Assembly (NCBI RefSeq): GCF_006337065.1
Contig: NZ_CP040872.1
Location: 1,798,001-1,862,000 of the forward strand
Source: Agromyces laixinhei
Lineage (GTDB): Bacteria; Actinomycetota; Actinomycetes; Actinomycetales; Microbacteriaceae
DNA: 64,000 nt
Direction of reading: 5' to 3'
Shown: piece after piece, positions 34,717 through 43,703 of the stretch
Numbering within the stretch: position 1 is the first letter of the stretch
Layout: the number at the start of each line of letters is the position of its first letter
Notes under the pieces: model-generated
Told to the model about the DNA's origin: nothing
The model's database searches: none
The model's input: the letters and a program-made list of their open reading frames with translations, nothing else
Translations under genes and position numbers: made by a program

Positions 34717-35025
34717 ATGGCGCGCTCGAACCGTTCCCGCAGTCGGGCGGCTCGTGCGAGAGACCAGCATTCCGAACTCGATGTCGAACGGCTCACGTCC
34801 GGGTGGCGGCGCACCGAAGTCCGCGGCGGCCGCGAGTGGAACGTGCAACCGGTCTCCGAGCTGCAGGCCGTCAAGGCCTACCGCTGCCCCGGCTGCGGGC
34901 TCGACGTCGCTCCGGGCATCGCCCACCTCGTGGCCTGGCGGGCCGACGGCGTTCTCGGCGACGCGGCCGATCTGGCCTCCCGTCGTCATTGGCACACTCA
35001 CTGCTGGAGGATCGGCGCGGTATGA
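34717..35025 (+). CDS. Small zinc-ribbon-like conserved actinobacterial protein
   Basis: 102 aa. A basic Arg/Ser-rich N-terminus (MARSNRSRSRAARAR) precedes a compact domain with C-P-G-C (YRCPGCGLDV, about residue 56) and a C-terminal R-H-W-H-T-H-C-W (about 90-97), which together could bind one zinc. Similar proteins are sometimes labelled ATP/GTP-binding without evidence; I see no nucleotide motif. The ATG is six bases behind a -10 hexamer. Its stop overlaps the hydrolase start (ATGA), so the two are co-expressed. Function unknown. Confidence 0.78.
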   Translation: MARSNRSRSRAARARDQHSELDVERLTSGWRRTEVRGGREWNVQPVSELQAVKAYRCPGCGLDVAPGIAHLVAWRADGVLGDAADLASRRHWHTHCWRIGAV

Positions 35026-35756
35026 GCGACACGTCCATCGAGATCCGAGCGGGCGCCGAACTGCCCGCTCGTCGCGAAGAGATCGAACTGCACACGGCCG
35101 ACGGGCTCACGCTCGTCGGCGAACTCGCGTTGCCGCTCGACCGACCCCCTGTTGCGACGCTCGTCACGCTGCATCCGCTGCCGACCGCCGGCGGCTTCAT
35201 GGACTCGCACATCATCAGGAAGGCCGCGGCACGACTACCGGCACTCGCCGACCTCGCAGTGCTCCGCTTCAACACGCGCGGCACCGTTTCACCGCGCGGC
35301 ACGAGCGGAGGCGCTTTCGGTGAGGGCGTCGCCGAGCGAGCGGATGTCGCGGCCGCCATGTCGTTCGTCGAGCAACGTCGGCTGCCGCACCCGTGGCTCG
35401 TGGGCTGGTCGTTCGGCACCGAGCTCGCGCTCAAGTACGGACTCGATCACGGCATCGACGGTGCGATCCTGCTCTCGCCGCCGCTGCACCGCACGAGCGA
35501 GGCCGAACTCGTTCGCTGGCAGCACGCCGCACCCGCACTCGTCGCGTTGATTCCGGAGTTCGACGACTATCTTCGGCCGGCAGCGGCGGCGGAACGGTTC
35601 TCGAGCGTGCCGAGGATCCGGCGCGTCGACGTGGCGGGCGGCAAGCATCTCTGGGTCGGGGAGTCGCAGACGCGGCGAGTGCTCGACGAGATCGTCGCGG
35701 TCGTGAACCCGGACGCACTCCCGCTGCCGACGACCTGGCCGGTCGACACGGTCTGA
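35022..35756 (+). CDS. Alpha/beta hydrolase
   Basis: 244 aa serine hydrolase. The nucleophile elbow is G-W-S-F-G (HPWLVGWSFGTELALKYG, about residues 121-138); the oxyanion strand VTLHPLPTAGGFMDSH (about 46-61) and the Arg-rich LRFNTRGTVSPRGTSGG resemble the YdjP/OsmC-linked hydrolase subgroup. A C-terminal His in GGKHLWVG is the probable catalytic base. No signal peptide. Coupled by ATGA to the small zinc-ribbon gene. The natural ester, thioester or amide substrate is not predictable. Confidence 0.85.
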   Translation: MSDTSIEIRAGAELPARREEIELHTADGLTLVGELALPLDRPPVATLVTLHPLPTAGGFMDSHIIRKAAARLPALADLAVLRFNTRGTVSPRGTSGGAFGEGVAERADVAAAMSFVEQRRLPHPWLVGWSFGTELALKYGLDHGIDGAILLSPPLHRTSEAELVRWQHAAPALVALIPEFDDYLRPAAAAERFSSVPRIRRVDVAGGKHLWVGESQTRRVLDEIVAVVNPDALPLPTTWPVDTV

Positions 35757-35770
35757 GCGCGGCGAGGCGG

Positions 35771-36835
35771 TCAGCGGTCGTTCTGGAGCGGCACGACGAC
35801 CTGCTTGACGATGAGCAGTACGGCCGCAGCGACGGGGATGGCGACGAGCGCCCCGAGCACGCCGCCGAGAGACCCGCCCGCGAGTGCGGCGATGACGACC
35901 ACCGCGCCGGGCACTCTGACGGCGCGGTTCATGATGCGCGGGCTCAGCACGTATGCCTCGATCTGCATGTAGATGATGTAGTAGATCGCGGCAACGAGAG
36001 CGGTGAGCGGCGAACCGAGGCCCGGGATCAGGCACACGAGCACGATCAGCACCGAACCGCTGAGCGTGCCGACGAGCGGAACGAGTGAGAACAGGAACGC
36101 GATGAACGCGAGCACCGCCGGGAACGGCGCGCCGATGATCGACAGGAAGATGAAGCTCGCGGCGCCGTTGACCGCCGCCAGCGAGACCTGGCCGAGCACG
36201 AAGCGGCCTACCGACTGAGTGATCTGCTCGGTGAGGTCGGCGAATCGATCGCGCTTCGAGGCAGGCACCAACTGGTACGTGGCGCGCTTCATGACGTTCA
36301 GCGAGAACACGAAGTAGAGCGTCAGGATGAAGACGATGACGACGCCGAAGACTCCGGCACCGATCGCGACCGCGACCTGCAGCACGCCGCCGGCGAGTTC
36401 GCTGAGCTTGTCGGGGTTGGTGAAGAAGTCCGTGAGGCCGGTCGTGACCTGCAGGCTGATCTCGTCGACCGGAACCTGTGGGAACTGGTCCTTCAGCGAC
36501 TCGATCCAGTCTTGGGAGTTGACACGATCGATGATCCAGGGGATGTCGTCGACCAGCTGGCCCACCTGCTCGACGATGATCGGCACGACCGTCAACACGA
36601 GCGCCGCGACGAGCAACCCGACTCCGCTCATGACGACGAGGAGCGCCGCCCAACGCGGGAGCCCCCGGCTCTCGAGCCAGCTGATCGCCGGATCGAGGCC
36701 GAGGGCCAGGAACACGGCGACGCCGATGTAGGTGATGATCGTCGCGAGCGTCGCGATCGAGGTGAGGATGAGGAGGCCGACACCGACACCGAGGGTGCCG
36801 ACCATCCCGATGCGGAACGCGTTCTGGATCTTCAT
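35771..36835 (-). CDS. AI-2E family (PerM-type) transporter
   Basis: 354 aa polytopic membrane protein of the AI-2E/PerM family, members of which export small molecules or ions. About eight helices with the family pattern: paired N-terminal helices (GVGLLILTSIATLATIITYIGVAVFLALGLDPAI), the long periplasmic loop with VDDIPWIIDRVNSQDWIESL, then QITQSVGRFVLGQVSLAAVNG, PFPAVLAFIAFLFSLVPLVGTL and SPRIMNRAVRVPGAVVVIAALAGGSLGGVLGALVAIPVAA. The last is the most conserved signature. It starts 23 bp after the stop of the coiled-coil protein and is probably co-transcribed. Substrate unknown. Confidence 0.9.
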   Translation of the reverse strand: MKIQNAFRIGMVGTLGVGVGLLILTSIATLATIITYIGVAVFLALGLDPAISWLESRGLPRWAALLVVMSGVGLLVAALVLTVVPIIVEQVGQLVDDIPWIIDRVNSQDWIESLKDQFPQVPVDEISLQVTTGLTDFFTNPDKLSELAGGVLQVAVAIGAGVFGVVIVFILTLYFVFSLNVMKRATYQLVPASKRDRFADLTEQITQSVGRFVLGQVSLAAVNGAASFIFLSIIGAPFPAVLAFIAFLFSLVPLVGTLSGSVLIVLVCLIPGLGSPLTALVAAIYYIIYMQIEAYVLSPRIMNRAVRVPGAVVVIAALAGGSLGGVLGALVAIPVAAAVLLIVKQVVVPLQNDR

Positions 36836-36858
36836 GGAGCGCCCAGCATCCTTCTCGA

Positions 36859-38472
36859 CTACTTGGTCTTCGCTGCGACCTGCTCCGCCTGCGTCAGCAC
36901 GCCGCGGAGACTCTCGAAGTACCCGGCGACCGCATCGCGCTCGATCTTGATCTGCGAGAGCCGGTCCTCGGCGTCGGCAACCAGGGCACGGGTGCGCTCT
37001 TCGGCATCGGCGATGAGCTTTCGCGCCTGCTCGTGGGCTGCGGCGATGCGGTCACGTGCCTCGTCGTCGGCCTTGTCGCGGACGACCGCGATCTCGGCTC
37101 GCACGTCCGACTCGAGCCGATCGGCCTCGGCACGGCTCTCTGTCGTGCGGGCGACCGCCTCGGCGAGTTCGGCGTTGGCGTCTTCGAGGAACTTCTGCGT
37201 CTGCGCCACGGCCTCCTGGTGGGAGGCGAGCAGTTCCTGCTCGGCCTCGTCGCGCTTCGTCGTGAGCTCGGACTCGAGGTCGAGGTGCGCCTTCTCGATC
37301 TCACGACGCATGCGGTTGACCTCGTGCGTCGTCTTCTTGCGCATGGCCGTGAGCTGGTTGTCGAGGTCGATGCGACCCTGTTCGGCCTCGGCATCGAAGT
37401 CCGCGCGAGCCTGCTCCTGCTCGAGTGAGAGGTCGGCGCGCATCTGGTCGAGGTCGGCGGCGTGCTTGGCACGGATGCGCTCGAGTTCGTGCTGGAGCTT
37501 CAATCGCGCGGCTTCCGCCTCGCGCTCGATGTCGATCTTCGCCTGCTCGCGCTGCTGGACCACCTCGGCGCGGCTGTCTTCGAGTTCGCGGTCGAGATCG
37601 CTGCGTGCCTGCTCGAGCTCGTGCACGAGGGCCGCCCGGCGCTCGACGATCTCGGCGTCGATGTCTGCGCGCGCCTCAGCAGACTCGCGTTCGAGGTCGA
37701 GACGCGACTGCTCGGTCTCGGCCGCGAGGTCGATGCGTGCCTGCTCGCTCTCGCTCGCGAGTTCGGCGCGGGCACGGTCGAGTTCGATCGCGACTTCTGC
37801 ACGAGTCTGCTCGGTCTCCTGCGTGAGTCCGGCGGCCGTGGCGCGGGCCGCGGTGGCCTCCGAGTTCGCTGCGACGAGGATCTCGCTCGATTTGCGCTCG
37901 GCCGCTGAGATCATCGCGGCGGACTCTCGCTTGGCACTCGTGCGGATCTCCGCGGTCTCGGTGGCGACGGCCCCGCGGATCGCGGCAGCGTCGCGCGCGG
38001 CATCCTGGCGGAGCTGCTCGCTCGCCTCGTGGGAGCGCGAGACCATGTCGTCGGCCTCGGCGCGGGCGTTCTCGAGGATTCGGCTCGCCTGGGCGCGAGT
38101 CTCTGTGAGCGTGCGCTCGGCGAGTTCGTGCGCATCCGAGCGCATGAGGTGTGCTTCGTCTTCGGCGGCGCGACGGAGCTTCTCGGCGTCGACATCGGCC
38201 TGTGCGATGAGCCGGGTGGACTGCTCCTCGGCGACGCGAAGGGTGTTCTCGAGCTTGGTGCCGAGACCCGAGAAGGTGGGACTTCCGACCTCTTCGAGTT
38301 CGGCTGTCAGCTCTTCGATGCGTGCAAGGAGCCGCTTGTTCTCCTTGACGGTGTCGGCACCCTGGTTGTTCGCGGCGATGATGTCGCGGCGAAGTCCGTT
38401 GATCGCCTTGTCGACTTCGTCCTTGTCATATCCGCGGAACACCTGCGTGAACTCGGTCTCTTCGACGGCCAT
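36859..38472 (-). CDS. DivIVA-like long coiled-coil polarity/cytoskeletal protein
   Basis: 537 aa. The N-terminus EETEFTQVFRGYDKDEVDKAINGLRRDI is a DivIVA-type membrane-binding motif (GYDKDEVD, about residues 14-21), followed by about 470 residues of uninterrupted charged coiled coil rich in Ala, Glu, Arg and Asp with short near-repeats such as EQARIDLAAETEQSRLDL. The layout recalls Scy/FilP-like scaffolds and large DivIVA homologues of tip-growing actinobacteria. GGAGGAA precedes the ATG at 38472. The continuous repeat produces a long antisense frame (36512-38704) that is not a gene. A role in cell-pole or division scaffolding is inferred. Confidence 0.85.
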   Translation of the reverse strand: MAVEETEFTQVFRGYDKDEVDKAINGLRRDIIAANNQGADTVKENKRLLARIEELTAELEEVGSPTFSGLGTKLENTLRVAEEQSTRLIAQADVDAEKLRRAAEDEAHLMRSDAHELAERTLTETRAQASRILENARAEADDMVSRSHEASEQLRQDAARDAAAIRGAVATETAEIRTSAKRESAAMISAAERKSSEILVAANSEATAARATAAGLTQETEQTRAEVAIELDRARAELASESEQARIDLAAETEQSRLDLERESAEARADIDAEIVERRAALVHELEQARSDLDRELEDSRAEVVQQREQAKIDIEREAEAARLKLQHELERIRAKHAADLDQMRADLSLEQEQARADFDAEAEQGRIDLDNQLTAMRKKTTHEVNRMRREIEKAHLDLESELTTKRDEAEQELLASHQEAVAQTQKFLEDANAELAEAVARTTESRAEADRLESDVRAEIAVVRDKADDEARDRIAAAHEQARKLIADAEERTRALVADAEDRLSQIKIERDAVAGYFESLRGVLTQAEQVAAKTK

Positions 38473-38658
38473 TCTTCCTCCGGGCTCTGTCCCGCGTTCG
38501 TGGGGGCGGTTGCGGGATGGTGTGTCCGATTGTACGGGTCGGGCGGCATCGGCGAAGACACGATTCGTCCAGCCGGCGGTTAGGTCTCTCCCAGAATCCG
38601 TCGGTAGTGTTGACTGTCTTTGTCAGAGGCCACAGAGGTGGCAATGGAGGTTCTGTTC

Positions 38659-40509
38659 GTGCGCTTCGTCTTCGCTATCGTGGCGTTCATCGCCGCGGCC
38701 GTGATGATCGGGCTCGGGATCGCCCAGCGCACGGTGTTCCTGGAGCCTGCTCAGGTCTCGATGTCTGCAGAGCTGTCAGGTGGTGAGGCCGACTTCATCG
38801 TGATCGAGCCCGAGGCGCTGGCCGCCCATCCCGGCAAGCAGACCATCACCGTCTCCGGTTCTCCGAAGGCCTACCTCTCCTACGGCCGCAGCTCCGATGT
38901 CGAGGCGTGGCTCGGCCAGACACCATACGTCTCGGTCGGACACGACGCCGAGACCGGTGAACTGACCACTGAGATCGTCGTGACCGACCCGGTCGACGAC
39001 GGGAGCTCGGCCGCCCCCGTGGCACCGACGCCCGATGCCGATCCCGAGGCCGCGGTGCCGTCTCCGGCGGGTTCGGATCTCTGGCTCGACGAGTTCGCCG
39101 ACGCGCTGGTCGTCACCACGACGATCGACGTTCCCGACGACATCTCGGTGCTCGTCAGCTCCGACGGCGGCGACGAGCTGCCGAGCCGGGTGAAGATCGA
39201 TTGGCCGCTCGACAATGCGACGCCGTGGGCCGGCCCGCTGATCGTGGGCGGTGCACTCGTCTTCGTGCTCGGCATCGTGCTCGTGATCACCGGCTTCGTG
39301 AAGCACCGGCGTTCGCGCGGCCCTCGCAGGAACCTGCCGACGGGATCACGCCGCGGCAAGCTGCCGAGCGCGCCGAAGCCCGACCGCACGCAAGTGGGCG
39401 GACGCCGAGCGGTCGGTCGCGCGAAGCGCATCGCGATCGTTCCGCTCCTCGTGATCCCGGCGATGGCACTCACCGCGTGCTCGCCCGACTACTGGCCGAG
39501 CTTCGATCAGCAGGCCGTGCCCGAGACGACGGCCCCTGCGACGCCGACGGCCACGACTCCGCCGCCGGAACCGGGCGAAGAGTCCGAGGAGACCGAAGCG
39601 CAGCCCGCGGTGACCGTGCCGCAGATGGAGCGGATCATGCGCCGCGTCGCGGTGTTCGCCAACGAGGTCGATGCCGCCGGCGATGCAACGGCCGCGGCCG
39701 AGCGCTTCACCGGCCCGGCCCTCGAGGCCCGTGCAGCCAACTACACGACCCGCGCCTCCCTCGCCGAGCATCCGCTGCCGACGCCGATTCCCGCAGCCCC
39801 GCTCACGCTGACGCTTCCGCAGCAGGCCACGGGCTGGCCGCGCACGGTGCTCACGATCGCGAAGAACTCCGACGACCCGACGGTCGCGCCGAGCGCGCTC
39901 GTGCTCGTGCAGCAGTCGCCTCGCGACAACTACCAGGTGCTGTACGCCATGTCGCTGGCGCCCGATGCCGACGTTCCGGAGGTCGCACCGGCCTCGATCG
40001 GCGCACCGCCGATCTCGCCGGAGTTCAAGGGACTCGTGCTGCCGACCGGTCAGGTCGCCGCGGCCTACGCCGATGTGCTGATGAAGGGTGAGAGCTCGGA
40101 GTTCGCACCGCTGTTCGACCCCGAGGGTGACACGCTCATGGAGCAGCTCGGGCCGGTCGGCCAGCAGGCGACCAACGACGGACTGCCGGCGACCGCCGAC
40201 GCCACGTATTCGAACGTGGTCGGCGAGAGTCCGACGATCGCTCTGGCCACCAACGACGCGGGTGCGCTCGTGACCGTCTCGATCGAGCAGACCGAGAACG
40301 TCGTGCCCAACGACGGCGGTACGATCGGATTCCAGCCGGGTCCGGCCGCCGCGCTCTCCGGATTCACCGGCAAGAGCGCGAAGGGCGTGCAGCGCGTCAT
40401 CGGCGTCCAGTTGCTGTTCTATGTTCCCGGCGTCGGCAACGAGTCTGAAGACCAGATTCGTCTGCTCGGCTGGTCGGAGAGTCTCATCGGAGCTTCGGAG
40501 GTACCGTGA
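38659..40509 (+). CDS. Membrane protein fused to a lipoprotein-like domain, function unknown
   Basis: 616 aa. N-terminal membrane helix (VRFVFAIVAFIAAAVMIGLGIA), an extracytoplasmic domain of about 160 residues, a second helix (PLIVGGALVFVLGIVLVITGFV), a basic cytoplasmic loop (KHRRSRGPRRNLPTGSRRG) and then AKRIAIVPLLVIPAMALTAC, which reads as a lipoprotein signal peptide with lipobox LTAC at Cys 274. A Pro/Thr/Glu-rich linker and a 300-residue exported domain follow. GTG 38659 is chosen because GGAGG lies eight bases upstream; ATG 38644 is an alternative. An in-frame GTG at 39394 could start a separate lipoprotein. I do not recognise a named family. The stop overlaps the next gene (GTGA). 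Confidence 0.72.
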   Translation: MRFVFAIVAFIAAAVMIGLGIAQRTVFLEPAQVSMSAELSGGEADFIVIEPEALAAHPGKQTITVSGSPKAYLSYGRSSDVEAWLGQTPYVSVGHDAETGELTTEIVVTDPVDDGSSAAPVAPTPDADPEAAVPSPAGSDLWLDEFADALVVTTTIDVPDDISVLVSSDGGDELPSRVKIDWPLDNATPWAGPLIVGGALVFVLGIVLVITGFVKHRRSRGPRRNLPTGSRRGKLPSAPKPDRTQVGGRRAVGRAKRIAIVPLLVIPAMALTACSPDYWPSFDQQAVPETTAPATPTATTPPPEPGEESEETEAQPAVTVPQMERIMRRVAVFANEVDAAGDATAAAERFTGPALEARAANYTTRASLAEHPLPTPIPAAPLTLTLPQQATGWPRTVLTIAKNSDDPTVAPSALVLVQQSPRDNYQVLYAMSLAPDADVPEVAPASIGAPPISPEFKGLVLPTGQVAAAYADVLMKGESSEFAPLFDPEGDTLMEQLGPVGQQATNDGLPATADATYSNVVGESPTIALATNDAGALVTVSIEQTENVVPNDGGTIGFQPGPAAALSGFTGKSAKGVQRVIGVQLLFYVPGVGNESEDQIRLLGWSESLIGASEVP

Positions 40510-41465
40510 CCAACTCGATTCCCCCTTCCGGCGCCGCGCTTCGCGGAGCGGTCGACCTCTCGGCGCTCGTGCAGCGTCAGGCCCAGGGTGCCGACGGCGG
40601 CCAGGGTGCGCATTCGGCACCCCGGTCAAGCGATCAGATCGTCTTCGAGACGGATGACGCGGCCTTCGGCTCCACGCTCGAACTCTCGCGCACCGTACCG
40701 GTCGTCGTCGCACTCTGGGCCACGTGGAGCGAACCGTCCAAGACGCTCCTCGCCTCGCTCGAGCGCCTGGTCCGGGCACGTGCGGGCCGCCTCGTGCTCG
40801 CGGCGGCCGACGCCGATCGCAGCCCGCAGCTCGTACAGGCCTTCCAGGCGCAGTCGATCCCGACGGTCGTCGCCCTGGTGGCGGGTCAGCCCGTGCCGCT
40901 CTTCGCGGGGGTCCAGCCCGATGAGACCGTCGACCAGGTCTTCGACCAGTTGCTCGAGCTCGCCGGCCAGCACGGCGTGACCGGCAGCATCGAGACCGGC
41001 GAGCCGCCGGCCGACGGCGACGGAGCGCCGGCCGAACCCGTCGAGGCGCCGCTGCCGCCCCTGCACCAGGAGGCGTACGACGCGATCGAGCGGGGTGACT
41101 TCGCCGCCGCGTCATCCGCATACCGCACCGCGATGGCGCAGGACCCGCGCGATGCGCTCGCGGTCGCCGGCCTCGCACAGGCGAACCTGCTCGGCCGTCT
41201 GCACGGCAAGACGCTCGATTCGATCCGGAGCGCCGCAGCGGCGGCACCGAACGACCTCGCGGCCCAGCTCGACGTCGCCGATCTCGATCTCTCGGGCGGG
41301 CACGTCGACGACGCGTTCGATCGACTCCTCACCCTGTTCCCCGACCTCGATGCCGACGGCCGAAAGCTCGTGCGCGAGCGCCTGGTGGAACTCTTCGAGG
41401 TCGTCGGCACCGATGACCCACGCGTCGCGGCCGCACGGCGACGACTCACGAACCTGCTGTACTGA
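40506..41465 (+). CDS. CnoX/YbbN-type thioredoxin-fold co-chaperone with TPR-like C-terminus
   Basis: 319 aa cytoplasmic protein: a thioredoxin-like domain (about residues 45-155; VPVVVALWATWSEPSKTLLASLERL, LAAADADRSPQLVQAFQAQSIPTVVALVAGQPV) and a C-terminal helical TPR-like domain (about 185-319; EAYDAIERGDFAAASSAYRTAMAQDP, KTLDSIRSAAAAAPNDLAAQLDVADLDLSGG, LTLFPDLDADGRKLVRERLVELFEVVG). The redox C-x-x-C is replaced by S-E-P-S, as in many CnoX proteins, so it is not a disulfide reductase. CnoX in other bacteria protects clients with GroEL and DnaK. The GTG start overlaps the upstream stop by four bases. Confidence 0.85.
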   Translation: MTNSIPPSGAALRGAVDLSALVQRQAQGADGGQGAHSAPRSSDQIVFETDDAAFGSTLELSRTVPVVVALWATWSEPSKTLLASLERLVRARAGRLVLAAADADRSPQLVQAFQAQSIPTVVALVAGQPVPLFAGVQPDETVDQVFDQLLELAGQHGVTGSIETGEPPADGDGAPAEPVEAPLPPLHQEAYDAIERGDFAAASSAYRTAMAQDPRDALAVAGLAQANLLGRLHGKTLDSIRSAAAAAPNDLAAQLDVADLDLSGGHVDDAFDRLLTLFPDLDADGRKLVRERLVELFEVVGTDDPRVAAARRRLTNLLY

Positions 41466-41495
41466 GACGGCTGCGGCGGCGCGTCACCGCCGGGC

Positions 41496-43703
41496 TCAGG
41501 CCGGCGTGTCGAGCGCGAACCACACTGCGCCGAGCGGGGGCAGCGTGAACGACGCCGATGCCGGGCGCCCGCCCCACGGGGTCTCGGTCGCGTCGACCCC
41601 GCCGAGGTTGCCCACCCCCGAACCGCCGAACTCCGCAGCATCCGAGTTCAGGATCTCGCGCCAGCGCCCCGAGACCGGCAGCCCCAGACGGAACCCCTCG
41701 TGCGGCACGCCCGCGAAGTTCACGATGCAGAGGAGCGGGCGCCGATCGCGGTCGTACCGGAGGAAGGCGATGACGTTCTCTGCGGCGGCGCCGCCCTCGA
41801 TCCACTCGAAGCCCGCTGCGTCGTCGTCGAGTTGCCAGAGCGACGGCGTGGCGCGGTAGCCGCGGTTCAGCGCAGCCACGAACTCGGCGAGCTGGCGGTG
41901 ACTCGGCTGGTCGAGGATCCACCAGTCGAGGTCGCGTTCTTCGCTCCACTCGGAGAGCTGGCCGAACTCCTGCCCCATGAAGAGCAGTTGCTTGCCCGGA
42001 TGCGACCACATGAAGGCCAGGTAGGCGCGCACATTCGCGAGCTGCTGCCAGTGGTCGCCCGGCATCTTGCGGATGAGCGATCCCTTGCCGTGCACGACCT
42101 CGTCGTGGCTGATGGGCAGCATGAAGTGCTCGCTGAACGTGTAGAGGAACGAGAACGTGAGGTCGTGGTGGTGGTGCGAGCGGTACATCGGGTCGTTCTG
42201 CATGTATTGCAGGGTGTCGTGCATCCACCCCATGTTCCACTTGTAGCCGAAGCCCAGCCCGCCCGAACTCGTCGGTGCGGTCACCCCTGGCCATGAGGTC
42301 GACTCCTCGGCGATCATGACGATGCCGGGGTTGCGCTTGTACGCGGTGGCGCTGGCCTCCTGCAGAAACCCGATGGCCTCGAGGTTCTCGCGTCCGCCGT
42401 GGATGTTCGGCTCCCACTGGCCGTCTTCGCGTGAATAGTCGAGGTAGAGCATGGAAGCCACGGCGTCGACCCTGAGGCCGTCGACGTGCATCTCCTCGAG
42501 CCAGAAGAGGGCGTTGGCGACGAGGAAGCCCCGTACTCTCGGGTTGCCGAAGTCGAAGACGTAGGTGCCCCAGTCGGGCTGTTCGCCGCGGCGCGGGTCG
42601 GCGTGTTCGTAGAGCGGCTGGCCGTCGAAGCGGGCGAGCGCCCACTCGTCCTTCGGGAAGTGCCCGGGCACCCAGTCCATGATGACGCCGATGCCCGCCC
42701 CGTGCAGCCGGTCGATGAGGTACTTGAGGTCGTCTGGCGAGCCGTAGCGCGACGACACGGCGTAGTAGCCGGTCACCTGATACCCCCACGAACCGCCGAA
42801 CGGATGCTCCGCGAGCGGCATGAACTCGACGTGCGTGTACCCCAGCCATTCGAGGTACTCGATGAGCTCGTCGGCGACGTCCCGGTAGCCCCTGCCCTGG
42901 CGCCAGGAGCCGAGGTGCAGTTCGTAGATGCTCATGGGGAGCGCGTGCAGGTCGGCGGCGGCGCGGCGCGACATCCACTCGCCGTCGGCCCACTCGTGGG
43001 CGCTGTGCGACACGACCGAGCCGGTGGCCGGGGCGACCTCCGCCCGGCGTGCCATCGGATCGGCCTTCATGATCCAGTCACCGGCGGCGGTGAGCAGCTC
43101 GAACTTGTAGACCGCCCCGGGTTCGACGTCCGGAACGAACAGCTCCCACACCCCGGACGCGCCCATGCTGCGCATCGCGTGCCCTGCGCCGTCCCAACGG
43201 TTGAACGAGCCGGTCACGCGCACCGCGGTGGCCCGCGGAGCCCACACCGTGAAGGCGGTGCCCGACACGGCGCCGGCGATTCCCCAATGCTCGCGGTGGT
43301 GCGCGCCGAGCACGCGCCAGAGCTCTTCGTGGCGACCCTCGTCGATGAGGTGCAGGTCGAGTTCGCCGATGGTGGGCGCGAAGCGGTACGGATCGTCGCT
43401 CGTCCACTCCGAACCGTCGGCGTAGCGGGCACGCACCCGGTAGTCGCGCGGACCGAATTCCCCGGCACCCGCCCAGACGCCGTAGCCGACGTGCTCGAGG
43501 CGGAGCACCTCGCCGCCGGCGAGGACCGCCTCGACCGACTCGGCGAGCGGCCGGCGCGTGCGGATCGCCGTGAACGGCCCAGCCCGGTGCGGAACGTCGA
43601 ATCCGTGCTGCCCGAGCACCGAGTGCGGGTCCGAATGGCGCCCTTCGGCGACGGCGGCCAGCATCTCGTCGGCGACGACGGGTGCGGCGAGTGGATCAGG
43701 CAT
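41496..43703 (-). CDS. glgB: 1,4-alpha-glucan branching enzyme
   Basis: Introduces alpha-1,6 branches into alpha-1,4-glucans. 735 aa with an N-terminal CBM48-like region duplicated (about 15-110 and 120-215; WAPRATAVRVTGSFNRWDG), then the GH13 barrel: YTHVEFMPLAEHPF, MDWVPGHF, HVDGLRVDAVASMLYLDYSR (nucleophile Asp in GLRVDAVA), MIAEESTSWP (acid Glu) and ISHDEVVHGKGSL (third carboxylate). The C-terminal all-beta domain is complete. The start ATG 43703 (GAAGGG upstream) overlaps the end of glgE by eight bases; glgE-glgB are therefore one operon, as in the GlgE pathway for glucan assembly. Confidence 0.97.
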   Translation of the reverse strand: MPDPLAAPVVADEMLAAVAEGRHSDPHSVLGQHGFDVPHRAGPFTAIRTRRPLAESVEAVLAGGEVLRLEHVGYGVWAGAGEFGPRDYRVRARYADGSEWTSDDPYRFAPTIGELDLHLIDEGRHEELWRVLGAHHREHWGIAGAVSGTAFTVWAPRATAVRVTGSFNRWDGAGHAMRSMGASGVWELFVPDVEPGAVYKFELLTAAGDWIMKADPMARRAEVAPATGSVVSHSAHEWADGEWMSRRAAADLHALPMSIYELHLGSWRQGRGYRDVADELIEYLEWLGYTHVEFMPLAEHPFGGSWGYQVTGYYAVSSRYGSPDDLKYLIDRLHGAGIGVIMDWVPGHFPKDEWALARFDGQPLYEHADPRRGEQPDWGTYVFDFGNPRVRGFLVANALFWLEEMHVDGLRVDAVASMLYLDYSREDGQWEPNIHGGRENLEAIGFLQEASATAYKRNPGIVMIAEESTSWPGVTAPTSSGGLGFGYKWNMGWMHDTLQYMQNDPMYRSHHHHDLTFSFLYTFSEHFMLPISHDEVVHGKGSLIRKMPGDHWQQLANVRAYLAFMWSHPGKQLLFMGQEFGQLSEWSEERDLDWWILDQPSHRQLAEFVAALNRGYRATPSLWQLDDDAAGFEWIEGGAAAENVIAFLRYDRDRRPLLCIVNFAGVPHEGFRLGLPVSGRWREILNSDAAEFGGSGVGNLGGVDATETPWGGRPASASFTLPPLGAVWFALDTPA

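Noticed and set aside
36512..38704. 730-codon Ser/Arg-rich open frame antisense to the coiled-coil gene
   Set aside because: Its composition is the complement of the Ala/Glu/Asp/Arg repeats of the real gene; no start signal and no domain.
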